NCBI GenBank assembly: GCA_036365145.1
Contig: JAEOAD010001944.1
Location: 62,001-126,000 of the forward strand
From: Orientallactaga sibirica
Lineage: Eukaryota; Chordata; Mammalia; Rodentia; Dipodidae
DNA: 64,000 bases
Direction: 5' to 3'
Made by a program: the position numbers and the translations under genes. Each line of letters starts with the position of its first letter. The first letter of the stretch is position 1. Below are positions 1 through 13,600 of the stretch, piece by piece. The notes below the pieces were generated by a model that made no database searches, was not told the origin of the DNA, and worked only from the letters and a program-made list of their open reading frames with translations.

Positions 1-3000
1 TGAAGGAAGATCAAACTTTCTAGTTTGTGTAAGGTGAAAAGATGTACAACTTAATAGATTAGCTTCATTTCTAACGTAGTTTCTTTAGAAAACAAACACC
101 TTCATTGCTGAACACTGTACTGTGTGAAATAAGCTAGTTCTGTTCTCGGAATGAGTTGCTTTCTTACGAAGAATCTTCAGGGCAGCAAGATCAAACTTTC
201 CTAGTTTGTGTAATTTAACAAGTTGGACAACTTAGTACATTTCCCTCATTTCCAACATACTTTGTTTAGAAAACAAACACCTTCATTGCCGAACACTGTA
301 CTATGTGAAATAAGTTAGTTCTTTTCTTGGCATAAGTTGCTTTCTAAAGAAGAATCTTCAGTGAACCAAAATCAAACTTTCCTAGTTTGTGTAATCTAAC
401 AACATGTGCAACTTAATAGATTAGCTTCATTTCTAACGTAGTTTGCTTAGAAAACAAACACCGTCATTGCCAAATACTGTACTGTGTGAAATAAGCTAGT
501 TCTGTTCTCGGAATGAGTTGCTTTCTTACGAAGAATCTTCAGTGCAGCAAGATCAAACTTTCCTAGTTTGTGCAATTTAACAAGTTGGACAACTTAGTAC
601 ATTCGCCCCATTTCCAACATACTTTGTTTAGAAAACAAACACCTTCATTCCTGAACACTGTACTGTGTGAAATAAGCTAGTTCTGTTCTCAGAATGAGTT
701 GCTTTCTTAAGAAGAATCTTCAGTGCATCAAGATCAAACTTTCCTAGTTTGTGTAATTTAACAATTGGACAACTTAGTACATTTGCCTCATTTCCAACAT
801 ACTTTGTTTAGAAAACAAACACCTTCATTGTCGAACACTGTACTGTATGAAATAAGCTAGGACTTTTCTCGGCATGAGTTGCTTTCTTCAGAAGAATCTT
901 CAGTAAAGCAAGATCAAAATTTCCTAGTTTTTGTAATCTAACAAGACGTACAACTTAATAGATTAGCTTCATTTCTAACGTAGTTTCTTTAGAAAACAAA
1001 CACCATCATTTTCGAACATGGTACTGTGTGAAATAAGCTAGTTCTGTTCTCGTAATGAGTTGCTTTCTTAGGAAGAATCTTCAGTGAAGCAAGATCAAAC
1101 TTTCCTAGTTTGTGTAATCTAACAAGCTGTACAACTTAATAGATTAGCTTCATTTCGAACGTAGTTTCTTTAGAAAACAAACACCTTCATTGTCAAACAC
1201 TGCACTATGTGAAATAAGCTAGTTCTGTTCTCGGATTGAGTTGCTTCCTTAAGAAGAATCTTCAGTGCAGCAAGAGCAAACTTTCCTAGTTTGTGTAATT
1301 TAACAAGTTGGACAACTTGGTACATTCGCCTCATTTCGAACATAGTTTTTTTAGAAAACAAACACCGTCATTGCCGAACACTGTATTGTGTGAAATAAGC
1401 TAGTTCTGTTCTGGGAAGGAGTTGCTTTCTTAATAAGAATATTCAGGGAAGCAGGATCAAACTTTGCTAGTTTGTGTAATCTAAAAAGGTGTACAACTTA
1501 ATAGATTAGCTTCATTTCTAATGTAGTTTATTTAGAAAAGAAACACCTTCAATGCCGAACACTGTACTGTGTGAAATAAGCTAGTTCTGTTCTCGGAATG
1601 AGTTGCTTTCTTAATACGAATCTTCAGTGAAGCAAGATCAAAATTTCCTAGTTTGTGTAATCTAACAAGATGTACAACTTAATAGATTAGCTTCATTTCT
1701 AATGTCGTTTGTTTAGAAAACAAACACCTTCATTGTCGGACACTGTACTGTGTGAAAGAAGCTAGTTCTGTTCTCAGAATGAGTTGCTTTCTTAAGAAGA
1801 ATCTTCCGTGAAGCAAGGTCAAACTTTCCTAGTTTGTGTAATCTAACATGATGTACAATTAAATAGATTAGCTTCATTTCTAACGTAATTTGTTTAGAAA
1901 ACCAACACCGTCATTGCCAAATACTGTACTGTGTGAAATAAGCCAGTTCTCTTTTCCGAACGAGTTAGTTTCTTACGATGATTCTTCATTACAGCAAGAT
2001 CAATCTTTCCTAGTTTGCGTAATCTAACAAGATTTACAACATAGTAGATTGGCTTCATTTCTAACGTAATTTCTTTAGAAAACAAACACCTTCATTGCCC
2101 AACACTGTGCTGTATGTAATAAGCTAGTTCTGTTCTCGGAATGAGTAGCTTTCTTAAGAAGAATCTTCAGTGAAGCAAGATCAAACGTTCCTAGTTTGTG
2201 TAATCTAACAAGATGTACAATTTAATAGATTAGCTTCATTTCCAACGTAGTTTCTTTAGAAAACAAACACCTTCATTGTCGAACACTGTACTGTGTGAAA
2301 TATTTTAGTTTTGTCTCGGAATGGGGTGCTTTCTTAGGAAGAATCTTCAGTGCAGCAACATCAAACTTTCTTAGTTTGTGTAATTTTACAAGTTGGACAA
2401 GTTAGTACATTCGCCTCATTTCCAACATACTTTGTTTAGAAAACAAACACCTTCATTGCCGAACACTGTACTGTGTGAAATAAGCTAGTTCTGTTCTCGG
2501 AATGAGTTGCTTTCTTAAGAAGAATCTTCAGTGAAGCAAGATCAAACTTACCTAGTTTGTCTAATCTAACAAGATGTACAACTTAATAGATTAGCATCAT
2601 TTCCAACATACTTTGTTTCGAAAACAAACACCTTCATTGCCGAACACTGTAGTGTGTGAAATAAGCTGTTTCTGTTCTCGGAAGGAGTTGCTTTCTTAAG
2701 AAGAATCTTCAGTGAAGCAAGATCAAAATTTCCTAGTTTGTGTAATCTAACAAGATGTACAACTTAATAGATTAGCTTCATTTCCAACGTAGTTTCCTTA
2801 GAAAACAAACACCTTCTTTTCGAAACACAAGGTAAGTGAAATATGCTAGTTCTGTTCTCGGAATGAGTTGCTTTCTAACGAAGAGACTTCAGTGCAGCAA
2901 GATCAAACTTTAATGGTTGGTGTAATCTAACAAGATGTACAACTTAATAGGTTAGCTTCATTTCTAACCTTGTTTGTTTAGAAAACAAACACCATCATTG

Positions 3001-6000
3001 CCAAATACTGTACTGTGTGAAATAAGCTACTTCTGTTATCGGAATGAGTTGCTTTCTTAAGAAGAATCTTCAGTGCATCAAGATCAAACTTTCCTTGTTT
3101 GTGTAATTTAACCAGTTGGACAACTTAGTACATTTGCCTCATTTCCAACATACTTTGTGTAGAAAACAAACACCTTCATTGCCAAACACTGTACTGTGTG
3201 ACATAAGCTAGTTCTGTTCTCGGAATGAGTTGCTTTCTTAAGAAGAATCTTCAATGCAGCAAGATCAAACTTTCCTAGTTTGTGTAATCTAAGAAGATGT
3301 ACAACTTAGTAGATTAGCTTCATTTCCAACATAGTTTCTTTAGAAAACAAATACCTTCATTGGTCAGCAATGTACTGTGTGGAATAAGCTAGTTCTGTTC
3401 TCGGAATGAGTTGCTTTCTTACGAAGAATCTTCAGTGGAGCAAGATCAAACTTTCCTAGTTTCTGTAATCTAACAAGATGTAACAATTAATATATTTGCT
3501 TCATTTCTAACGTAGTTTCTTTAGAAAACAATCACCTTCATTGCCGAACACTATACTGTGTGAAATAAGCTAGTTCTCTTTCCTAATGAGTTCCTTTCTT
3601 ACGAAGAGTCTTCAGTGCATCAAGATCAAATTTTACTGGTTTATGTAATCTAACAAGATGTACATCTTAATAGATTAGCCTAATTTCTAACCTTGTTTGT
3701 TTAGAAAACAAACACCTTTATTGTCGAACACTGTACTGTGTGAAATAAGCTAGTTCTCTTTTCGAAATGAGTTGCTTTCTTACGAAGAGTCTTCAGTGCA
3801 GCAAAATCAAACTTTCCTGGTTTGTGTAATCTAAGAAGATGTACATCTTAATAGATTCGCCTCATTTCTAACCTTGTTTGTTTAGAAAACAAACGCCTTC
3901 ATTGTCGAACACTGTAGTGTGTGCAATAAGCTGGTTCTGTTCTTCGAATGAGTTCCTGTCTTAAGAAGAATCTTCAGTGAAGCAAGATCAAACTTTCCTA
4001 GTTTGTGTAATCTAAAAATATTTGCAACTTAATAGATTAGCTTCATTTCTAATGCAGTTTCTTTAGAAAACAACCACCTTCATTGTTGAGCAGTGTACTG
4101 TGTGAAATAAGCTAGTTCTGATCTCTGAATGAGTTGCTTTCTTAAGAAGAATCTTCAGTGAAGCAAGATCAAACTTTCCTAGTTTGTGTAATCTAACAAG
4201 ATGTAGAACTTAATAGATTAGCTTCATTTTCAACGTAGTTTCTTTAGAAAACAAACACCTTCATGTCGAACACTGTTCTGTGTGAAATAAGCTAGTTCTG
4301 TTCTCGGAATGAGGTGCTTTCTTACGAAGAATCTTCAGTGCAGCAAGAACAAACTTTCCTAGTTTGTGCAATTTAACAAGTTGGACAACTTAGTACATTC
4401 GCCTTATTTCCGACATACTTTGTTTAGAAAACAAACACCTTCATTGCCAAACACTGTGCTGTGTGAAATAAGCTAGTTCTGTTCTTGGCATGAGTTGCTT
4501 TCTTAAGAAGAATCTTCAGTGAATCAAGATCAACCTTTCCTAGTTTGTGTAATCTAAAAAGATGTGCAACTTAATAGATTAGCTTCATTTGTAATGTAGT
4601 TTCTTTAGAAAACAACCACCTTCATTGTCGAACACTGTACTGTGTGAAATAAGCTAGTTCTGTTCTCTGAATGAGTTGCTTTCTTAAGAAGAATCTTCAT
4701 GAATCAAGATCAAACTTTCATAGTTTGTGTAATCTAACAAGATGTACAACTTAATAGATTAGCTTCATTTCTAACGTAGTTTGTTTAGAAAACAAACACC
4801 GTCATTGCCAAATACTGTACTTGTGAAATACGCCTGTTCTCTTATCCAAACGAGTTGGTTTCTTATGAAGCGTCTTCAGTGAAGCAAGATAAAACTTTCC
4901 TAGTTTGTGTAATCTAACAAGATATACAACTCAGTAGATTAGCTTCATTTCTAATGTAGTTTCTTTAGAAAACAAACACCTTCATTGCCGAACACTGTAC
5001 TCTGTGTAGTAAGCTAGTTCTGTTCTCGGAATGAGTTGCTTTCTTAAGAAGAATCTTCAGTGAAAAAAGATCAAACGTTCCTAGTTTGTGTATTCTAACA
5101 AGATGTACAACTTAATAGATTCGCTTCATTTCCAACGTAGTTTCTTTAGAAAACAAACACCTTCATTTTCGAACACTAAAATGTGTGAAATAAGCTAGTT
5201 CTGTTCTCGGAATGAGTTGCTTTCCTACGAAGAATCTTCAGTGCAGCAAGATCACACTTTCCTAGTTTGTGTAATTTAACAAGTTGGACAATGTAGTACA
5301 TTGGCCTCATTTCCAACATACTTTGTTTAGGAAACAAACACCTTCATTGCCGAACATTGTACTGTGTGAAATAAGCTAGTTCTATTCTCGGAATGAGTTG
5401 CTTTCTTAAGAAGAATCTTCAGTGAAGCAAGATCAAACTTTCCGAGTATGTGTAATCTAACAAGATGTACAACTTAATAGATTACCTTCATTTCTAATGT
5501 AGTTTGTTTAGAAAACAAACACCGTCATTTCCAAATACTGTACTGTGTGAAATAAGCCAGTTCTCTTCTCCGAACGAGTTGTTTTCTTAGGAAGAGTCTT
5601 CAGTGCAGCAAGATCAAACTTTCCTAGTTTGTGTAATTGAACAAGATGTACAACTTAGTAGATTAGCTTCATTTCTAACGTAGTTTCTTTAGAAAACAAA
5701 CACCATCATTGCCGAACACTGTACTGTGTTTTATAAGCTATTTCTGTTCTCGGAATGAGTTGCTTTCTTAAGAAGAATCTTCAGTGAAGCAAGATCAAAC
5801 TTTCCTAGTTTGTGTAGTCTAACAAGATGTACAACTTAATAGATTAGCTTCATTACTAACGTAGTTTCTTTAGCAAACAAACACCTTCATTGTCGAACGC
5901 TGTACTGTGTGAAATAAGCTAGTTCTGTTCTCGGAATGAGTTGCTTTCTTACGAAGAATCTTCAGTGCAGCAAGATCAAACGTTCCTAGTTTGTGTAATT

Positions 6001-6600
6001 TAACAAGTTGGACAACTTAGTACATTCGCCTTATTTCCAACATACTTTGTTTAGAAAAAACACCTTCATTGCCGAACACTGTACTGTGGGAAATAAGCTA
6101 GTTCTCTTCTCGGATTGAGTTGCTTTCTTAAGAAGAATCTTCAGTGAATCAAGATCACACTTTCCTAGTTTGTGTAATCTAACAAGTTGTACAACTTAAT
6201 AGATTAGCTTCATTTCTAACGTAGATTCTTTAGAAAACAAACACCTTCATTGCCGAACACTGTACTGTGTGAAATAAGCTAGTACTGTTCTCGGAATGAG
6301 TTGCTTTCTTACGAAGAATCTTCAGTGAAGCAAGATCAAACTTTCCTAGTTTGTGTAATTTCACAAGTGGGACAACTTAGTACATTCGCCTCATTTCCAA
6401 CATACTTCGTTTAGAAAACAAACACCTTCATTGCAAGAACACTGTACTGTGTGAAATAAGCTAGTTCTGTTCTCGGAATGACTTGCTTTCTTAAGAAGAA
6501 TCTTCAGTGCAGCAAGATCAAACTTTCCTAGTTTGTGTAATTTAACAAGTTGGACAACTTAGTACGTTCGCCTCATTTCCAACATACTTTGTTTAGAAAA

Positions 6601-8408
6601 CAAACGCCTTCATTGCCAAACCCTGTACTGTGTGAAATAAGCTAGTTCTGTTCTCGCAATGAGTTGCTTTCTTAAGAAGAATCTTCAGTGAAGCAAGATC
6701 AAACTTTCCTAGTTTGTGTAATCTAACAAGATGTACAACTTAAGAGATTAGCTTCATTTCTCACGTAGTTTCTTTAGAAAACAACCACCCTCATTTCGAA
6801 CACTGTACTGTGTGAAATAAGCTAGTTCTGTTCTCGGAATGAGTTGCTTTCTTACGAAGATTCTTCAGTGCAGAAAGATCAAACTTTCCTAGTTTGTGCA
6901 ATTTAACAAGTTGGACAACTTAGTACATTTGCGTTATTTCCAAAATACTTTGTTTAGAAAACAAACACCGTCATTGCCCAACACTGTGCTGTATGAAATA
7001 AGCTAGTTCTGTTCTAGGAATGAGTTGCTTTCTTAAGAAGAATCTTCAGTGAAGCAAGATCAAACTTTCCTAGTTTGTGTAATCTAACAAGATGTAGAAC
7101 TTAATAGATTAGCTTCATTTCCAACGTAGTTTCTTTAGAAAACAAACACCTTCATTGTCGAACACTGTTCTCTGTGAAATAAGCCAGTTCTGTTCTCAGA
7201 ATTAGTTGGTTTCTTACGAAGAATCTTCAGTGCAGCACGATCAAACTTTCCTAGTTTGTATAATCTAACAAGGTGTACAACTGAGTAGATTAGCTTCATT
7301 ACTAACGTAGTTTCTTTAGAAAACAAACACCTTCATTGCCGAACACTGTACTGTGTGAAATAATCTAGTTCTGTTCTCGGAATGAGTTGCTTTCTTAGGA
7401 AGAATCTTCAGTGCAGCAAGAACAAACTTTCTTAGTTTGTGTAATTTAACAAGTTGGACAACTTAGTACATTCACCTCATTTCCAACATACTTTCTTTAG
7501 AAAACAAACGCCTTCATTGCCAAACCCTGTACTGTGTGAAATAAGCTAGTTCTGTTCTCGCAATGAGTTGCTTTCTTAAGAAGAATCTTCAGTGAAGCAA
7601 GATCAAACTTTCCTAGTTTGTGTAATCTAACAAGATGTACAACTTAAGAGATTAGCTTCATTTCTCACGTAGTTTCTTTAGAAAACAACCACCCTCATTT
7701 CGAACACTGTACTGTGTGAAATAAGCTAGTTCTGTTCTCGGAATGAGTTGCTTTCTTATGAAGATTCTTCAGTGCAGCAAGATCAAACTTTCCTAGTTTG
7801 TGCAATTTAACAAGTTGGACAACTTAGTACATTCGCGTTATTTCCAACATACTTTGTTTAGAAAACAAACACCGTTATTGCCCAACACTGTACTGTATGA
7901 AATAAGCTAGTTCTGTTCTAGGAATGAGATGCTTTCTTAAGAAGAATTTTCGGTGAAGCAAGATCAAACTTTCCTAGTTTGTGTAATCTAACAAGATGTA
8001 GAACTTAATAGATTAGCTTCATTTCCAACGTAGTTTCTTTAGAAAACAAACACCTTCATTGTCGAACACTGTTCTCTGTGAAATAAGCCAGTTCTGTTCT
8101 CAGAATTAGTTGGTTTCTTACGAAGAATCTTCAGTGCAGCACGATCAAACTTTCCTAGTTTATATAATCTAACAAGGTGTACAACTTAGTAGATTAGCTT
8201 CATTACTAACGTAGTTTCTTTAGAAAACAAACGCCTTCATTGCCGAACACTGTACTGTGTGAAATAATCTTGTTCTGTTCTCGGAATGAGTTGCTTTCTT
8301 AGGAAGAATCTTCAGTGCAGCAAGAACAAACTTTCTTAGTTTGTGTAATTTAACAAGATGGACAACTTAGTACATTCACCTCATTTCCAACATACTTTCT
8401 TTAGAAAA
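6601..8408. repeat. Two tandem copies of a 904-bp (5-monomer) higher-order repeat
   Basis: Positions 6,601-7,504 and 7,505-8,408 are near-identical five-monomer units. Shared diagnostic variants at a constant 904-bp offset include AAACGCCTTCATTGCCAAACC (6,602 and 7,506), CTTAAGAGATTAGC followed by CTCACGTAG (about 6,761 and 7,665), CAACCACCCTCATTTCGAAC, and the CTCAGAATTAGTTGGTTTC segment. Five times 181 is 905, so the unit is one base short of five full monomers. The next unit after 8,408 lacks these variants. This is a local unequal-exchange duplication within the array. Confidence 0.88.
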
Positions 8409-11400
8409 CAAACACCTTCATTGCCGAACACGGTACTGTGTGAAATAAGCTAGTTCTGTTCTCGGAATGATTTGCTTTCTTAAGAAGAATCTTCAGTGAA
8501 GCAAGATCAAACTTTCCTAGTTTGTGTAATCTAACAAGATGTACACCTTAATAGATTAGCTTGATTTCTAACGTAGTTGCTTTAGAAAACTAACACCTTC
8601 ATGCTGAACACTGTACTGTGTGAAATAAGCTAGTTCTGTTCTCGGAATGAGTTGCTTTCTTAAGAAGAATCTTCAGTGAAGCAAGATCAAACTTTCCTAG
8701 TTTGTGTAATCTAACAGGATGTACAACTTAATAGATTAGCTTCATTTCTAATGTAGTTTCTTTAGAAAACAAACACCTTCATTGCCGAACACTGTACTGT
8801 GTGAAATAAGCTAGTTCTGTTCTCGGAATGAGTTGCTTTCTTAAGAAGAATCTTCAGTGAAGCAAGATCAAACTTTCCTAGTTTGTGTAATCTAACAAGA
8901 TGTACAACTTAATAGATTAGCTTCATTTCTAATGTAGTTTCTTTAGAAAACAAACACCGTCATTGCAAAATACTGTAGTGTGTGAAATAAAGCAGTTCTA
9001 TTCTCCGAAAGCTTTGGCTTTTTACGAAGATTCTTCAGTGCAGCAAGATTAAAGTTTCCTAGTTTGTGTAATCCAACAAGATGTAAAACGTAATTCATTA
9101 GCTTCATTTTTAATGCAGTTTCTTTAGAAAACAAACACCTTCATTGCCAAACACTGTACTGTGTGAAAGAAGCTAGTTCTCTTTTCCAAATGAATTGCTT
9201 TCTTACGAAGAGTCTTCAATGCAGCAAGATCAAACTTTCCTAGTTTGTGTAATCTAAGAAGATGTACAACTTAGTAGATTAGCTTCATTTCCAACGTAGT
9301 TTCTTTAGAAAACAAACACATTAGTTGCCCAACAATGTACTGTGTGGAATAAGCTGGTTGTGTTCTCGGAATGACTTGCTTTCTTAAGAAGAATCTTCAG
9401 TGAAGCAAGATCAAACTTTCCTAGTTTCTGTAATCTAACAAGATGTAACACTTAATAGATTAGCTTCATTTCTAACGTAGTTTTTTAGAAAACAATCACC
9501 TTCATTGCCGAACACTGTACTGTGTGAAATAAGCTAGTTCTCTTTCCGAAGGAGTTGCTTTCTTATGAAGAGTCTTCAGTGCAGCAAGATCAAACTTTCC
9601 TGGTTTGTGTAATATAACAAGATGTACAACTTAATAGATTAGCTTCATTTCTAACGTAGTTTCTTTAGAAAACAAACACCTTCATTGCCAAACACTGTAC
9701 TGTGTGAAATAAGCTAGTTCTGTTCTCGGAATGAGTGGCTTTCTTACGAAGAATCTTCAATGAAGCAAGATCAAACTTTCCTAGTTTGTGTAATTTAACA
9801 AGTTGGACAACTTAGTACATTCGCCTCATTTCCAACATACTTTGCTTAGAAAACAAACACCTTAATTGCCGAACACTCTACTGTGTGAAATAAGCTAATT
9901 CTGTTCTCGGAATGAGTTGCTTTCTTAAGAAGAATCTTCAGTGCAGCAAGATAAAACGTTCCTAGTTGGTGTAATCTAACAAGATGTTCAACGTAATAGT
10001 TTAGCTTCATTTCTAATGTAGTTATTTTAGAAAACAAACACCTTCATTTTCGAACACTGTACTGTGTGAAATAAGCTAGTTCTGTTCTCAGAATGAGTTG
10101 CTTTATTAAGAAGAGTCTTCAGTGAAGCAAGATTAAACTTTCCTAGTTTGTCTAATCTAACAAGATGTACAACTTAATAGATTAGCTTCATTTCCAACAT
10201 AGTTTCTTTAGTAAACAAAGACCTTCATAGCCGAACACTGCCCTGTGTGAAATAAGCTTTTCTTTTCTCAGAATGAGTTGCTTTCTTACGGAGAGTTTTC
10301 AGTGCAGCAAGATCAAACTTTCCTGGTTTGTGCAATCTAACAAGATACACAACTTAGTAGATTAGCTTCATTTCTAAGGTAGATTCTTTAGAAAACAAAC
10401 GCCTTCATTGCCGAACATTGTACTGTGTGTTATAAGCAAGTTCTGTTCTCGGAATGAGTTGTTTTTAAGAAGAATCTTCAATGAAGCAAGATCAAACTTT
10501 CCTAGTTTTTGTAAGCTAACAAGATATACAACTTAGTAGATTATTTTCATTTCCAACGTAGTTCCTTAAGAAAACAAGCACCTTCATTGCCGAACACTGT
10601 ACTGTGTGAAATAAGCTAGTTCTGTTCTCAGAATGAGTTGGTTTCTTAAGAAGAATCGTCAGTGAAGCAAGATCAAAACTTCCTAGTTTCTGTAATCTAA
10701 CAAGATGTACAACTTAATAGATTAGCTTCATTTCCCACGTAGTTTCCTTAGAAAACAAACACCTTCTTTGCCGACACCGTACTGTGTGAAATAAGCTAGT
10801 TCATTTCTCGGCATGAGTTGCTTTCTTAAGAAGAATCAAGATCAAACTTTCCTAGTTTGTGTAATCTAACAAGATATACAACTTAATAGATTAGCTTCAT
10901 TTCTAACGTAGTTTGTTTAGAAAACAAACACCGTCATTGCCAAATACTGTACTGTGTGAAATAAGCCAGCCCTCTTCTCCGAACGAGTTGGTTTCTTACG
11001 AAGAGTCTTCAGTGCAGCAAGATCAAACTTTCCTAGTTTGTGTAATCTAACAAGATGTACAACTTAGTTGATTAGCTTCATTTCTAACATGTTTTCTTTA
11101 GAAAACAAACACCTTCATTGCCGAACACTGTACTGTGTGTAATAAGCTAGTTCTGTTCTCGGAATGAGTTGCTTTCTTAAGAAAAATCTTCAGAGAAGCA
11201 AGATCAAACTTTCCTAGTTTGTGTAATCTAACAAGATGTACAACTCAATACATTAGCTTCATTTCCAACGTAGTTTCTTTAGAAAACAAACACCTTCATT
11301 GCCGAACACTGTCCTGTGTGAAATAAGGTAGTTCTATTCTCGGCATAGGTTGCTTTCTTAAGAGGAATCCTCAGTGAATCAACATCAAACTTTCCTAGTT

Positions 11401-11616
11401 TGTGTAATCTAACAAGATGTACAACTTAATTTATTAGATTAATTTCTAACGTAGTTTGTTTAGAAAACAACACCTTCATTGCCGAACACTGTACTGTGTG
11501 AAAAAAGCTAGTTGTGTTCTCGGAATGAGTTGCTTTCTTAAGGAGAATCTTCAGTGCAGCAAGATCAAACTTTCCTAGTTTGTGTAATCTAACAAGATGT
11601 ACAACTTAATAGATTA

Positions 11617-13600
11617 CCTTCATTTCCAACTTAGTTTATTTAGAAAACAAACACCTTCATTGTCAAACACTGCACTGTGTGAAATACGCTAGTTCTGTTC
11701 TCGGAATGAGTTGCTTTCTTACAAAGCATCTTTAGTGAATCAAGATCAAACTTTCCTAGTTTGTGTAATCTAACAAGATGTACAACTTAATTGATTAGAT
11801 TAATTTCTAACGTAGTTTGTTTAGAAAACAAACACCGTCATTGCCAAATACTGTATTGTGTGAAATAAGGCAGTCCTCTTCTCTGAACGAGTTGGTTTCT
11901 TACGACGAGTCTTCAGTGCAGCAAGATCAAACTTTCCTAGTTTGTTTAATCTAACAAGGTGTACAACTTAGTAGATTAGCTTCATTTCTAACATAGTTTC
12001 TTTAGAAAACAAACACCTTCATTGCCGAACACTGTACTGTGTGAAATAATCTAGTTCTGTTCTCGGATTGCGTTGCTTTCTTAGGAAGAATCTTCAGTGC
12101 AGCAAGAACAAACTTTCTTAGTTTATGTAATTTAACAAGTTGGACCACTTAGTACATTCACCTCATTTCCAACATACTTTGTTTAGAAAACCAACACCTT
12201 CATTGCCGAACACAGTACTTTGTGAAATAAGCTAGTTCTGTTCTCGGAATGAGTTGCTTCCTTAAGAAGAATCTTCAGTGAAGCAAGATCAAACTTTCCT
12301 AGTTTGTGTAATCTAACAAGATGTACAACTTAATAGATTACCTTCATTTCCAACTTAGTTTATTTAGAAAACAAACACCTTCATTGTCAAACACTGCACT
12401 GTGTGAAATACGCTAGTTCTGTTCTCGGAATGAGTTGCTTTCTTACGAAGCATCTTTAGTGAATCAAGATCAAACTTTCCTAGTTTGTGTAATCTAACAA
12501 GATGTACAACTTAATTGATTAGATTAATTTCTAACGTAGTTTGTTTAGAAAACAAACACCGTCATTGCCAAATACTGTATTGTGTGAAATAAGGCAGTCC
12601 TCTTCTCTGAACGAGTTGGTTTCTTACGACGAGTCTTCAGTGCAGCAAGATCAAACTTTCCTAGTTTGTGTAATCTAACAAGGTGCACAACTTAGTAGAT
12701 TAGCTTCATTTCTAACATAGTTTCTTTAGAAAACAAACACCTTCATTGCCAAACACTGTACTGTGTGAAATAATCTAGTTCTGTTCTCGGATTGCGTTGC
12801 TTTCTTAGGAAGAATCTTCAGTGCAGCAAGAACAAACTTTCTTAGTTTATGTAATTTAACAAGTTGGACCACTTAGTACATTCGCCTCATTTCCAACATA
12901 CTTTGTTTAGAAAACCAACACCTTCATTGCCGAACACAGTACTTTGTGAAATAAGCTAGTTCTGTTCTCGGAATGAGTTGCTTCCTTAAGAAGAATCTTC
13001 AGTGAAGCAAGATCAAACTTTCCTAGTTTGTGTAATCTAACAAGATGTACAACTTAATTGATTAGATTAATTTCTAACGTAGTTTGTTTAGAAAACAAAC
13101 ACCGTCATTGCCAAATACTGTATTGTGTGAAATAAGGCAGTCCTCTTCTCTGAACGAGTTGGTTTCTTACGACGAGTCTTCAGTGCAGCAAGATCAAACT
13201 TTCCTAGTTTGTGTAATCTAACAAGGTGCACAACTTAGTAGATTAGCTTCATTTCTAACATAGTTTCTTTAGAAAACAAACACCTTCATTGCCAAACACT
13301 GTACTGTGTGAAATAATCTAGTTCTGTTCTCGGATTGCGTTGCTTTCTTAGGAAGAATCTTCAGTGCAGCAAGAACAAACTTTCTTAGTTTATGTAATTT
13401 AACAAGTTGGACCACTTAGTACATTCGCCTCATTTCCAACATACTTTGTTTAGAAAACCAACACCTTCATTGCCGAACACAGTACTTTGTGAAATAAGCT
13501 AGTTCTGTTCTCAGAATGAGTTGCTTTCTTAAGAAGAATCTTCAGTGAAGCAAGATCAAACTTTCCTAGTTTGTGTAATCTAACAAGATGTACAACTTCA
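11617..13600. repeat. Higher-order repeat block with 724-bp and 543-bp units
   Basis: A rare variant, TTAATTGATTAGATTAATTTC, recurs at about 11,791, 12,515 and 13,058, giving spacings of 724 bp (4 monomers) and 543 bp (3 monomers). Each copy is followed by the same linked variants: GGCAGTCCTCTTCTCTGAACG, TACGACGAGTCTTCAG, a CTCGGATTGCGTTG segment, GTTGGACCACTTAGTACATT, GAAAACCAACACC and CACAGTACTTTG. The third unit lacks the monomer with AACACTGCACTG, which explains its shorter length. A related, more damaged copy lies at about 18,130-18,790. Confidence 0.85.
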
